Shown here: positions 34,953 through 43,233 of the stretch, piece after piece | Layout of the letters: each line of letters starts with the position of its first letter | Position numbering within the stretch: the first letter of the stretch is position 1 | Origin: Paenibacillus barengoltzii NBRC 101215 | GTDB taxonomy: Bacteria; Bacillota; Bacilli; Paenibacillales; Paenibacillaceae | Length of the DNA: 64,000 nucleotides | Assembly (NCBI RefSeq): GCF_004000745.1 | Contig: NZ_BILV01000023.1 | Location: forward strand, 1 to 64,000 | Reading direction: 5' to 3' | Translations under genes and position numbers: made by a program | Notes under the pieces: generated by a model | Told to the model about the DNA's origin: nothing | The model's input: the letters and a program-made list of their open reading frames with translations, nothing else | Database searches by the model: none

Positions 34953-35789
34953 TTACCCTTTGACCGCCCCTGCCGTCATGCCGGTAACCAGTTGTTTTTG
35001 CAATAATAAATAGAAAATAATGATCGGAATCAGCGCCATCGTCAGCGCTGCCATTTGCAACGTCAGATTCGCCGTTTCGATGCCTACGAAGTTGGCCAAG
35101 CCAAGCGGCAGCGTCTTGAGCTCTGATGAGCTGATTAATACTAAAGCGAACAAATATTCATTCCAGTTATAGATAAAGTTGAGGATAATGACGGTTGCCA
35201 TTGCAGGTCTTGTAATAGGGAGGATGATCGACCAGAAAATTCGGAAAATACCTGCGCCATCCATGACGCCCGATTCCTCGAGATCCTTGGGGAATCCCCG
35301 CATGAAGCCCTCCAGAATAATGATCGTTAACGACAGGTGGAACGCTGTATACGGCAAAATCAACGATAAATGGGTATCTAACAGGTGTAATTTCTGCATG
35401 ATCAGAAAGATCGGAATCAATGTTGCGTGAATTGGCACAAGCATGCCCAACAGAAATACGCCGTAAGTGAAACCTCGCAATCTAAATTGAAACCGTGATA
35501 GAAAATAGGAGGCTAAGGCCCCTAAAAATACGGTGACTACCAAGGAAGCAAAGGTAACAAACAAACTGTTCAGAAAGTATACATTCATATTGGCTACTTT
35601 CCACGCCTCCGCGTAGTTGGACACATGCAAGGCTTCCGGCAGCGAAAACGGGCTGAGCGCGTATTCCTGTTCATTTTTGAAAGAGTTAACGACCATCCAG
35701 AACAGCGGAATTATATTTATGATAGCGAATAGACTTAGAAAAGTGTAGGCCAATATTCGGAACCCAATGGACTTCATGCTCATAGCCAT
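34953..35789 (-). CDS. Carbohydrate ABC transporter permease (MalG/AraQ type)
   Basis: 278-aa CUT1-type inner-membrane permease with six predicted segments. EAA loop EESGVMDGAGIFRIFWSIILPITRPA; C terminus ends in TGMTAGAVKG. It starts 12 bases after the stop of the partner permease. No ATPase gene accompanies it. Confidence 0.92.
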   Translation of the reverse strand: MAMSMKSIGFRILAYTFLSLFAIINIIPLFWMVVNSFKNEQEYALSPFSLPEALHVSNYAEAWKVANMNVYFLNSLFVTFASLVVTVFLGALASYFLSRFQFRLRGFTYGVFLLGMLVPIHATLIPIFLIMQKLHLLDTHLSLILPYTAFHLSLTIIILEGFMRGFPKDLEESGVMDGAGIFRIFWSIILPITRPAMATVIILNFIYNWNEYLFALVLISSSELKTLPLGLANFVGIETANLTLQMAALTMALIPIIIFYLLLQKQLVTGMTAGAVKG

Positions 35790-35801
35790 TCCCTCCTTTC
35801 T

Positions 35802-36677
35802 TTATGCATCTTTGTCTCGACCTAGGCGATTGACAATCGAGATCACGATCAAACTGAACAGTAAGATTAAGATTGCAACTGCACTGCCGTAACCATAGCG
35901 CATATTTATAAAGGCGCTGTTGTACATATGAATGGTCATCACTTCGGTTTGGTGTGCAGGACCGCCGCCCGTCAAAATCTGAATTAAGTCGAAGACGCGG
36001 AAGGAGTTACTGATGCTATAAACAACCCCAACCATCAGCGTAGTGCGAATCATCGGGATCGTAATCAGGAAGGTGCGTTTGAGCCCTGTGGCCCCATCCA
36101 GCTCGGCAGCTTCGTTGACCTCGTCGGGGATGTTTTGCAATGCGGCCAGAAAAATAACCATATATAGACCACAGTTCTGCCAGATATACGCCAAGCTGAT
36201 CGACAACATGGACCAACGGTCATCGCCAAGCCAGTTCTGCTTCCAACTGTCGAGGCCCACGAGGCCCAGCAGGTTATTAAGCATCCCGTATTCCGTGTTA
36301 TAAACCATGCCCCATATCAAGGACACCATGACGGAAGAGATGACTACGGGCATAAAGCCAACCGTGCGGAAGAACCCGGAACCCTTCAGTCCGCGATTCA
36401 GCAACAGCGCTAGCAGTAATCCAAGCGGAATTTGGCCGATCAGACCGGTCACCATGATGATGACGTTATTTTTGACCGAGAGCCAGAAGGTGTCGTTGCC
36501 CAGAATTTTCGTGAAGTTATCAAGACCAACGAACTCCATCGATCCGATGCCGTTCCAGTCCATCAACGAATAGTACAGCGACACACCGATCGGTACAATG
36601 GCGATTCCCAGATAGATGATCAGGGCAGGTAATAACCCAATAAAGATCGCCAGTTTCGCGCCTCGTAATGTTTGCAT
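35802..36677 (-). CDS. Carbohydrate ABC transporter permease (MalF type)
   Basis: 291-aa CUT1-type permease: N-terminal LLPALIIYLGIAIVPIGVSLYYSLMDWNG, EAA loop VNEAAELDGATGLKRTFLITIPMI, six predicted transmembrane segments. Partner of the MalG-type permease immediately downstream and of the lipoprotein at 36792-38108. Confidence 0.92.
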   Translation of the reverse strand: MQTLRGAKLAIFIGLLPALIIYLGIAIVPIGVSLYYSLMDWNGIGSMEFVGLDNFTKILGNDTFWLSVKNNVIIMVTGLIGQIPLGLLLALLLNRGLKGSGFFRTVGFMPVVISSVMVSLIWGMVYNTEYGMLNNLLGLVGLDSWKQNWLGDDRWSMLSISLAYIWQNCGLYMVIFLAALQNIPDEVNEAAELDGATGLKRTFLITIPMIRTTLMVGVVYSISNSFRVFDLIQILTGGGPAHQTEVMTIHMYNSAFINMRYGYGSAVAILILLFSLIVISIVNRLGRDKDA

Positions 36678-36721
36678 CAGGGGTTCCCTCCTTTATATCT
36701 AGATTCAACTCCGATGAATGA

Positions 36722-36746
36722 AGAAAACCCGAGGAACGGGTTTTCT
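36722..36746 (-). promoter_or_regulatory. Hairpin between binding protein and permease genes
   Basis: Perfect 10-base stem AGAAAACCCG / CGGGTTTTCT with a five-base loop in the 114-base gap after the binding protein gene. The T-rich second arm could act as a leaky terminator, raising binding protein over permease expression. Confidence 0.6.
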
Positions 36747-36791
36747 ATCACGCATCGATATGGATACCGTGCTATTGCCTCATCATCATGT

Positions 36792-38108
36792 CTATCTCAT
36801 GTCATCCATCGCCTGTTGAACCTCTGCAGCCAGTTCCTCAGGAGTCGTACGTCCCATCATCATCGACTGCAGGCCATTTTGTAACACATCGACGACTTGG
36901 GTCGGAATTAAACTATCGAAGACCGGAGACATTCCGTTGCTCGTCAAAGCCAGCATTTCCTTCAAATAAGGACTTGCATCCTCAGGAACATCAATTTTCG
37001 CTGGGACCACTACGCCCTTACGTGCCAGTTCCTTATATAGATCCTCGCTGACAAAGAACTTCAGGAACTCTTGGGCAGCCTGCAGCTTCTGTTCATCCAA
37101 CCCGCTCTTGATACCGATGCCAAATTGCATGATTCCGGCACTCTTCTTCGGATCGCCCTTACCACCTTCAAAGCTCGGCAACAAAGCAATCCCAAACTTA
37201 TCGCCTTCTTCGTTATTCATCCGGATCCGCCCATCCACCGTTGCCGACGAAATATGCATGGCGGCCTTACCTTGGATCAAATAATCCTGACTTTGTACCG
37301 AGTCCATATTATTGGCATCTGTATTAAAAGCTCCCAGCTTAGTCAACTCATCAATAACTGCCAGTGCTTTCACGAACTCAGTGTCGGTAAACTTCGCCTT
37401 CCCTGCCAAAACAGCGGGCAAAAAGTCGCTGCCTGTAAAACGATCGCCAATGCCGGATACGTATGTGGATTGCAGCGGCCATTGTTCCTTGTTGCCTAAC
37501 GAAATCGGTGTAATCCCTGCTGCTTTCAGCTTGGTTATTACATCGATAAAGCCTTCATAAGTATCCGGGAAATGGTCATAGCCCACCTGGGCAAACATCT
37601 CTTTATTGTAGTAAATGATATCAACAAAGTTTTGTTTGGTCGGGATCGCATACTGCTGACCGTCTACATTAAAGCCGCTCAAGGCATATTCCGGCAGGAG
37701 ATCCTTCCAATTGTCCATCATGTCATTAATCGGTTGAAGCAAGTTCCCGGCTACCAGCGGGTCCAGATCCGCTCCCGGCCATATGACATTGATATCCGCC
37801 AAGTTGTTGGCAGCAGCCAGCGTACGCAGCTTCGTCTTGTATTGTGCAGAAGGCACGCTGTCTTGCTTGATAATAATATTGGGATGTTGCTTCTCGAACT
37901 CTGCAATACGTTCTTTATACACTTCGTTATCCACATTCGGGGTAGTCCAAGGGTGCATCATGGTTAACGTAATTGTCGGCTCCGTTCCTGAACCGCTAGT
38001 ATTGTTCGCATTACTTGCACTATTACTGCCACACGCGGTGACCAACAACATCAATACAGCAAGAAAGCCAAGCATGATCGATTTTCTACTTCGGTTTGTT
38101 CTCCTCAT
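36792..38108 (-). CDS. ABC transporter sugar-binding lipoprotein (CUT1)
   Basis: 438-aa extracellular binding protein. Signal peptide with lipobox LVTAC and Cys26, an Asn/Ser-rich linker, then the family-1 binding fold (TITLTMMHPWTTPNVDNEVYKE, DINVIWPGADLDPLV, TKQNFVDIIYYNKEMFAQVG, GKAAMHISSAT). The start at 38108 has GGGAGAGGG seven bases upstream. First gene of a five-gene operon (binding protein, two permeases, histidine kinase, response regulator). The GH130 gene just upstream suggests a mannoside-type ligand, which is only inference. Confidence 0.92.
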   Translation of the reverse strand: MRRTNRSRKSIMLGFLAVLMLLVTACGSNSASNANNTSGSGTEPTITLTMMHPWTTPNVDNEVYKERIAEFEKQHPNIIIKQDSVPSAQYKTKLRTLAAANNLADINVIWPGADLDPLVAGNLLQPINDMMDNWKDLLPEYALSGFNVDGQQYAIPTKQNFVDIIYYNKEMFAQVGYDHFPDTYEGFIDVITKLKAAGITPISLGNKEQWPLQSTYVSGIGDRFTGSDFLPAVLAGKAKFTDTEFVKALAVIDELTKLGAFNTDANNMDSVQSQDYLIQGKAAMHISSATVDGRIRMNNEEGDKFGIALLPSFEGGKGDPKKSAGIMQFGIGIKSGLDEQKLQAAQEFLKFFVSEDLYKELARKGVVVPAKIDVPEDASPYLKEMLALTSNGMSPVFDSLIPTQVVDVLQNGLQSMMMGRTTPEELAAEVQQAMDDMR

Positions 38109-38376
38109 CGTACAACCCTCTCCCTTATCGAATTTAGAACTTCCTAAGAAAATAACAGAAAATGATCTAATATATTTCTTCATCTGTTATATCGCTTATT
38201 ATATAGACGGATCCGATATCTAAACATCCCATGATTTTTCGATTATATCTAATATTTTGAAGTAATTCTAAATATAACTTACTTAATATGTTATATATAC
38301 TAACACAACTATTGTGTTGAGGGGTTGCAGCAGAAGTTGGAGCTTCTATTTGGTAACGCTTACATTAGTTGATTAT
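38109..38376 (-). promoter_or_regulatory. AT-rich control region of the second transporter operon
   Basis: No gene. Contains two TATAAT boxes on the minus strand, a perfect palindrome AACACAA-CTA-TTGTGTT (38302-38318), and a cre-like TGGTAACGCTTACA (38351-38364, one mismatch to the consensus). The palindrome is far from the start codon (about 190 bases), so it could be an upstream activator site. Confidence 0.45.
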
Positions 38377-38401
38377 AGATAACCGCTTTATGCGGCTATC
38401 T
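38377..38401 (-). terminator. Hairpin after the GH130 gene
   Basis: Stem AGATAGCCGC / GCGGTTATCT (one G-U pair) 12 bases beyond the GH130 stop codon. The T-run is poor, so termination may be inefficient. Confidence 0.5.
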
Positions 38402-38412
38402 TCCTGCTAGTA

Positions 38413-39432
38413 TTAAGCTTGCGAGTCTTTCAAAATATGGTCCACCAATTCATCTACCGGCACCGTAGCCAGCGCGATCGCGGTATCCGTCACCCCATAG
38501 TAGATATAGAGTAAGCCGTCTTTAACGACATTCCCCGTGGGGAAGATGACGTTTGGAATCTGATAGCCAAATTTCTCGTAGTACGTTTCCGGCTCCATGA
38601 TGAAGTTTTTCGTGCGGGCGATGATCTTCTCTGGATTCTCCAGATCCAGCAGCATCGCCCCTACGCGGTAAACGACCTCATCATCGACGCCGTGGTACAA
38701 CACGAGCCATCCGCGATCCGTCCTGATCGGCGGCGTCGATCCCCCAATTTTTCGCGATTCCCAGGCCATGTTCTCCGCTTTCGCCAGCAACTTCGGCTCT
38801 TCCCAATGGATCAGATCCTCGGAATAGGTAATCCACATCGCTGCTTTTTCCGTGCCGTACGCATCGCCGACGTATTCCTCCGGCCGCCGCAGCAGCACGA
38901 ACTTGCCGTTAATCTTCTCGGGGAACAGGATGTTGTCGCGGTCATTGATATCCAGCGGCGTTGTGTCGGCAACGAATTCCCAATCGATCAGGTTCTTGGA
39001 GGCAACAATGGAGGAACGCGTCAGCCAATGTCCTTCCTGCTCTCCCCAACCGTCTGGGTATTTCGGAATGGAACGCTCCGGAACGCCTCTTCCTGTCGGA
39101 TAATAACTCATTGCACATGGACGCAGCGCGTAGTTCATATAAAACGTGTCATCGATTTTTACAATCCGCGGGTCCTGCACACTGCCGTACGGGAAACCTA
39201 GCATGTCCGGCGTAATGATCGGCTCGTCCTTTACATGGGTGAAATGCACGCCGTCTTCGCTTTCCAACAGCCCCAAGTAGTTTTTGCACGGAGTCAGCGA
39301 TCCTGCCGTCCGTTCGATCATATAAAATTTGCCGTTATCCATGATCACCGCCGGGTTGAATACCGTCACTTTTCTCCACTCATATCCTCCCGGCACCACA
39401 ATCGGGTTTTCCGGATGTCTCGTGATCTTCAC
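38413..39432 (-). CDS. GH130 beta-mannoside phosphorylase
   Basis: 339-aa cytosolic five-bladed beta-propeller enzyme of family GH130, which cleaves beta-1,4-mannosides with phosphate to mannose 1-phosphate. The family signature GSVQDPRIV holds the probable proton donor Asp87; further motifs are KVTVFNPAVI, GGSTPPIRTDRGWLVLYHGVD and FPTGNVV. Substrate within the family (mannosyl-glucose, mannobiose or mannosyl-N-acetylglucosamine) cannot be told from sequence. GTG start behind GGAGGAACGCAG. It has its own promoter that shares a special upstream element with the amino-sugar-acid operon at 44314. Confidence 0.88.
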   Translation of the reverse strand: MKITRHPENPIVVPGGYEWRKVTVFNPAVIMDNGKFYMIERTAGSLTPCKNYLGLLESEDGVHFTHVKDEPIITPDMLGFPYGSVQDPRIVKIDDTFYMNYALRPCAMSYYPTGRGVPERSIPKYPDGWGEQEGHWLTRSSIVASKNLIDWEFVADTTPLDINDRDNILFPEKINGKFVLLRRPEEYVGDAYGTEKAAMWITYSEDLIHWEEPKLLAKAENMAWESRKIGGSTPPIRTDRGWLVLYHGVDDEVVYRVGAMLLDLENPEKIIARTKNFIMEPETYYEKFGYQIPNVIFPTGNVVKDGLLYIYYGVTDTAIALATVPVDELVDHILKDSQA

Positions 39433-39488
39433 CTGCGTTCCTCCTCTTAAACCCCTCTAACAATCTAGGTATCAAAATCTGTATTGTT

Positions 39489-39544
39489 ATTATAGCCCCG
39501 GCGTTCTGACGGAAATATCCCATAAACTTTCAAAAATATCTGAA
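39489..39544 (-). promoter_or_regulatory. GH130 promoter with bipartite AATATC element
   Basis: -10 box TATAAT (39489-39494), then 16 bases, then a 34-base element (39511-39544) whose two AATATC words start 21 bases apart (39514 and 39535). The same element, spacing and -10 distance are present at 44444-44499. There is no consensus -35 hexamer, so an activator bound on one helix face is likely. A palindrome ATCTGAA-TTA-TTCAGAT (39538-39554) overlaps the distal half. Confidence 0.6.
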
Positions 39545-39565
39545 TTATTCAGATCATTTATGGGG

Positions 39566-39604
39566 CAAAAAAAAACAGATTGCGGCATTTAATGCAACAA
39601 TCTG
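39566..39604 (-). terminator. Terminator of the amino-sugar-acid operon
   Basis: Minus strand CAGATTGTTGCATT pairs with AATGCCGCAATCTG (two weak positions) and is followed by nine T. It starts 20 bases after the GntR stop codon. Confidence 0.9.
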
Positions 39605-39623
39605 GGGCCTGGCATTCTCCTTG

Positions 39624-40346
39624 TTATGCATCATAATCGACAATGTAACTTTGCAATTCCGTATTATAGTACCCAACGCTATATTCGGCCAATCTTCCCT
39701 GGGCATCCCGCGAATACCGCAAACGCTTCAGCACGGGGACTCCGTCTGCCAATCCCAGGAATTGCTTCGCCTCGGCGGGCGGAAGAGCCACCGTGAACTC
39801 GTCCCTCAGCTTGTCCAGCGATACGCCCCACTCTTCCAGAACCTCATAGAATGAGTGGTCGCGGAAATCTTCAAGCTCCGGTTCCGACGGTTCTTTCCAA
39901 GTGACGGCCAAATAATGCTCGTAAAAAATATAAGGCTCGCCGTCGAGATGATATGCTCGTTCCAGCTTCAAGCAGCGCTCCCCGAACAGCTTGTGAAGCT
40001 CGGAGCCCGCCTCGTTCCACAACGATGCGGCACGGAGCCATTCCTTGCGAATCTGATGATTCTCCTCCACTAGAATCTCCGTGAAGTGCTTCCATTTCGA
40101 CCATTTGGAGGCGGCTTTGTTGCGGATCACTTTAGTACCTTTGCCGCTGCCCTTCTCCAGATAGCCTTCCTGGACGAGTTCCTGAATCGCGCCGCGGACG
40201 GTGATTTTACTCACGCCAAATTCCTGCTCCAGCTGAGGCTCCGAAGGGATATTCATACCAAGCGGGTATACGCCATGTAAGATCCGTTCTTTCAGGATGT
40301 TTTTGATTTGTAAATACAACGGTCGATCTTTGCGGGACAACCTCAC
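39624..40346 (-). CDS. GntR-family regulator (HutC/UTRA type)
   Basis: 240-aa repressor with an N-terminal winged helix (about 8-75; LYLQIKNILKERILHGVYPLGMNIPSEPQLEQEFGVSKITVRGAIQELVQEG, followed by GSGKGT) and a C-terminal UTRA effector domain (about 95-235; FYEVLEEWGVSLDKLRDEF, GVPVLKRLRYSRDAQGR). GTG start, 11 bases after the kinase stop; the ribosome binding site is weak. Last gene of the amino-sugar-acid operon and its probable autoregulator. Confidence 0.88.
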   Translation of the reverse strand: MRLSRKDRPLYLQIKNILKERILHGVYPLGMNIPSEPQLEQEFGVSKITVRGAIQELVQEGYLEKGSGKGTKVIRNKAASKWSKWKHFTEILVEENHQIRKEWLRAASLWNEAGSELHKLFGERCLKLERAYHLDGEPYIFYEHYLAVTWKEPSEPELEDFRDHSFYEVLEEWGVSLDKLRDEFTVALPPAEAKQFLGLADGVPVLKRLRYSRDAQGRLAEYSVGYYNTELQSYIVDYDA

Positions 40347-40357
40347 GAACCTGTACC

Positions 40358-41386
40358 CTACCTTTCCACATCGCCAGCGGCGGATTGCTCCATCGCCCGG
40401 AAGATATCTGCCTCCGTCGCCATCGGGGTATCACCCGGCACCGTATGCGCGAGCATGCCTGCCGCTGCCGCAAACCGGACGGTCTTCTCCGGTTCAAAGC
40501 CCTCCAACTCCCCATGGATCATCCCGCTCGCAAAAGCGTCTCCTGCCCCTATTCTATCATAGACGGAAAACGTCAGCCGTTCGGAGAACGCAAAACATCC
40601 CCCTTTGTACAGAAATCCGCGCAGCGAATGCGAGTTGTCGCCGTGGATCTGGCGATGGGTTCCGGCAATCACAGAAATGCCGTAGTTATCCGCCACGATC
40701 GGTATCAGCTCCTTCAACTGCTCTTCCCGATCCTGCTGGTTCGTAGTCATTCCCAAGGTCAGCAGCGCGTCTTTTTCATTCATCATCACGATGTCCGCCA
40801 ATCGCAGCATCGCTTCATAATGCGGTTTCGCCTGGACATAGCCGTCTTCCCCCCATAGGGACGGACGGTAGTTGCAGTCAAAAATCACCTTGCCCCCCTG
40901 CCGCTTCACGGCTTCGGCGAACAACTTCATATGGGATCGTACGTCATCGTTCATCGCCAGCGTGATCCCATCGAAATGGACCGCCTCCATGCCAGCGGCA
41001 ATGTCCTCGTAATCATAGGTTCCTTCCGGCGCAGTGTTAAAGCTGCTGTCCAACCGATTCGTATAGGTGACGCGGCTGGGCCGCACGCCAAAGCCATTTT
41101 CCAGGAAGTACATGCCTATGTACTTGCCTCCCCGGACAATGTGGGCCGTGCCGATGCCCAACTTGCGAAGGTAGGCGACAGCTGCATCGCCCAGCGGATT
41201 ATCCGGCAACCGTGTGACTAGTACACCCTCATGCCCGTAGCGGGATAAAGCCGACACCACATTTACGCCGGTACCCGAAAAAGAATACTTCAACGTATCC
41301 GCCTGCGCTAACGTCTCATACCCCGGGACCTGCAGGCGCATCATTACTTCACCGAAGGCGGCAATACGATGTTTAGGCATAAGCAT
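40358..41386 (-). CDS. kdgK: PfkB-family sugar kinase (2-keto-3-deoxygluconate kinase-like)
   Basis: 342-aa ribokinase-family kinase: N-terminal IAAFGEVMMRL, FSGTGVNVVSALSRYGH, and the C-terminal anion-hole motif RIGAGDAFASG with the catalytic Asp. Similar to KdgK-type kinases; next to a DgaF-like aldolase it most likely makes 2-keto-3-deoxy-6-phosphogluconate. The start overlaps the aldolase stop by 14 bases (a second ATG lies two codons on), pointing to coupled translation. Symbol is given on family and context. Confidence 0.8.
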   Translation of the reverse strand: MLMPKHRIAAFGEVMMRLQVPGYETLAQADTLKYSFSGTGVNVVSALSRYGHEGVLVTRLPDNPLGDAAVAYLRKLGIGTAHIVRGGKYIGMYFLENGFGVRPSRVTYTNRLDSSFNTAPEGTYDYEDIAAGMEAVHFDGITLAMNDDVRSHMKLFAEAVKRQGGKVIFDCNYRPSLWGEDGYVQAKPHYEAMLRLADIVMMNEKDALLTLGMTTNQQDREEQLKELIPIVADNYGISVIAGTHRQIHGDNSHSLRGFLYKGGCFAFSERLTFSVYDRIGAGDAFASGMIHGELEGFEPEKTVRFAAAAGMLAHTVPGDTPMATEADIFRAMEQSAAGDVER

Positions 41387-42128
41387 TCGCCAGCTGTTTC
41401 ATGATTTGGGTCAGCAGATGCACATCTTCGGTCCGGGTGTTGCCGGTCTCTTTGTCGATGATCGAGGTATATACATGCGGAATGACTTGTGGAACCCCGG
41501 CTTCCAAGGCAATGCGCACGATCGGCTCAAAATTGTCCAGGTCGATTCCGCCGGTCGGCTCCAGCGCAAAATTCTCCTTCGCACAAGCAGCCGCTACCGC
41601 GCGAAGCTCTTCTTCGCGGCTTAAGCCTTGCATTGGGAAGTATTTGAGCGCATTGCCGCCCATATCGCGCACCAGCGCAATCGCTGCTTCAACCGGAACA
41701 ATCGCTGGCTTCTCCTGGGCTGCGCTGGCCGGGCCGGTGGAGATGTTCACGTATCCCGCTTGCCCCGTCGGGGAGACCAAGCTGTTGATCCAGCCATCTT
41801 GTGCGCCAAGATTCGCTCGGGTCGCTCCAACCGCCGGGAACACCTGATTGATATGGCTGCCGGCATAATGCTTGGCGATCTCGGCAACGACGGCCGCCTG
41901 ACGATTATCGCCGGCACCCAGACCGATCGACACTGCATCGTCAATTACCCGGCCGTATGCCTTCATTGCCGTTACGGCTTCCTCAACGCTAGCGTAGTCC
42001 TTCGACAGGACCCCAACGAGCACATAACCTTCCGCCGCTTCAAACACTTCCTTGGCGTTCGGAATATCTTTAGCCAGGACGTTGAGGGCTACCCGATTTT
42101 TATAAAAGCGTTTTGCGATTTGCGACAT
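41373..42128 (-). CDS. dgaF: 2-dehydro-3-deoxy-phosphogluconate aldolase, DgaF-like
   Basis: 251-aa class I aldolase barrel of the KDGP aldolase/DgaF family, giving pyruvate and glyceraldehyde 3-phosphate. Characteristic stretches are FYKNRVALNVLAKD, VSIGLGAGDNRQ, HINQVFPAVGATRA, and GGNALKYFPMQG, where Lys162 is the likely Schiff-base residue; GGIDLDNF is near the C terminus. ATG at 42128 behind AGGAGGACAATAAG. It begins one base after the DgaE-like gene ends. Confidence 0.9.
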   Translation of the reverse strand: MSQIAKRFYKNRVALNVLAKDIPNAKEVFEAAEGYVLVGVLSKDYASVEEAVTAMKAYGRVIDDAVSIGLGAGDNRQAAVVAEIAKHYAGSHINQVFPAVGATRANLGAQDGWINSLVSPTGQAGYVNISTGPASAAQEKPAIVPVEAAIALVRDMGGNALKYFPMQGLSREEELRAVAAACAKENFALEPTGGIDLDNFEPIVRIALEAGVPQVIPHVYTSIIDKETGNTRTEDVHLLTQIMKQLANAYA

Positions 42129-42129
42129 C

Positions 42130-43233
42130 TTATTGTCCTCCTGCCAATTCGCGAATTTTTGCGGCAATGACCTCGATATCGTCCCCCATCAGCGGGCGTG
42201 GATCGATATCAAAATACCCTTGTCTCACCCCATAATCCCGGGTGTAAATGGCAATATCCCCCGTTTGCAGCGCATGTACCATGTCCTTCGCCGAAATTCC
42301 AGCTTGCTGCGGGTCCACCTGCACTCGCGCCCGGAAAATCGCTCGCCCGGCTTCGTCCTGCACGATAGAGACCCGGATTCCCGGAAGCTCACTCAGCGGC
42401 ATCAAGGTTTGCAAAGCCTCTTTTTCGCGCTCACTGTTGTCGGGTTTCACGGCGTACTCGTCCAGGGCTTGCAGCAACCCAAAGGTCGTTTCCTTGCCCA
42501 CCTTCATGCTTCGTCCGATGCCGTGCAGCTGCACCTTTACCCATTCGATGTACTTGCGTTTCCCGGCAACGATACCGGAGGTCGGGCCTTCAATCGCTTT
42601 GGAGCCGCTGTAAATGGCCAAGTCGGAGAATTTCACGTACTTTTGCAGATCCTCCTCCGCCGCGGCATCGACGATCATTGGAATTTGATTCCGCTGCGCG
42701 ACCTCCCACGCCTCTTCAACGGAGATCATGTTCTTCTGCACGGCATGATGTGATTTCACATAGAGGATCGCCGCAGTTCTGTCGCCGATCGCGTCTTCAA
42801 TGTGCTCTGCTCGCCCTTCATTCGCGTAGCCCGCCTCCACCAGCTTGCCGCCGCCGAGGTACACCATCGTTTCCACGGGAGCGCCGTACTGCACGTTATG
42901 CCCCTTCAGCATGATGATTTCGTTACGGGGGATTTCCTCCTGATGCAGACGCAAGCTCTTGCGTCGGTCGCCTTGCGTTACGATTGCCGCAACCGACAAA
43001 GCGATGCCGCTGGATGCCGAGTTGACGACCACCGCTGCCTCCGATCCCACATGTTTGGCGACATAGTCTCCCGCCTTGTCCACGAGGTCAGCGATTTCGA
43101 CGTAGCTTTGGCCGCCCCGCTTCATCGCGTCCATCACCGTGTCGCTTGGCGCCGATACGCCAAGGATGCTCATCCGCCCGCTGGCGTTAATCACGCGCTT
43201 AAGCCCATACTTCGCATTTAATGAATTTTCCAT
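42130..43233 (-). CDS. dgaE: DgaE-like PLP-dependent ammonia lyase (SelA-fold)
   Basis: 367-aa fold-type I PLP enzyme of the SelA-like DgaE group, which removes ammonia from D-glucosaminate (6-phosphate in Salmonella) to give the 2-keto-3-deoxy acid. N-terminal VINASGRMSILGVSAPS, SASSGIALS for the cofactor phosphate, IVDAAAEEDLQKYV with the pyridine-binding Asp, and the PLP Lys212 in YSGSKAIEGPTSG. AAAGGAG stands nine bases before the ATG, which lies 35 bases inside the upstream amidohydrolase gene. Confidence 0.9.
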   Translation of the reverse strand: MENSLNAKYGLKRVINASGRMSILGVSAPSDTVMDAMKRGGQSYVEIADLVDKAGDYVAKHVGSEAAVVVNSASSGIALSVAAIVTQGDRRKSLRLHQEEIPRNEIIMLKGHNVQYGAPVETMVYLGGGKLVEAGYANEGRAEHIEDAIGDRTAAILYVKSHHAVQKNMISVEEAWEVAQRNQIPMIVDAAAEEDLQKYVKFSDLAIYSGSKAIEGPTSGIVAGKRKYIEWVKVQLHGIGRSMKVGKETTFGLLQALDEYAVKPDNSEREKEALQTLMPLSELPGIRVSIVQDEAGRAIFRARVQVDPQQAGISAKDMVHALQTGDIAIYTRDYGVRQGYFDIDPRPLMGDDIEVIAAKIRELAGGQ

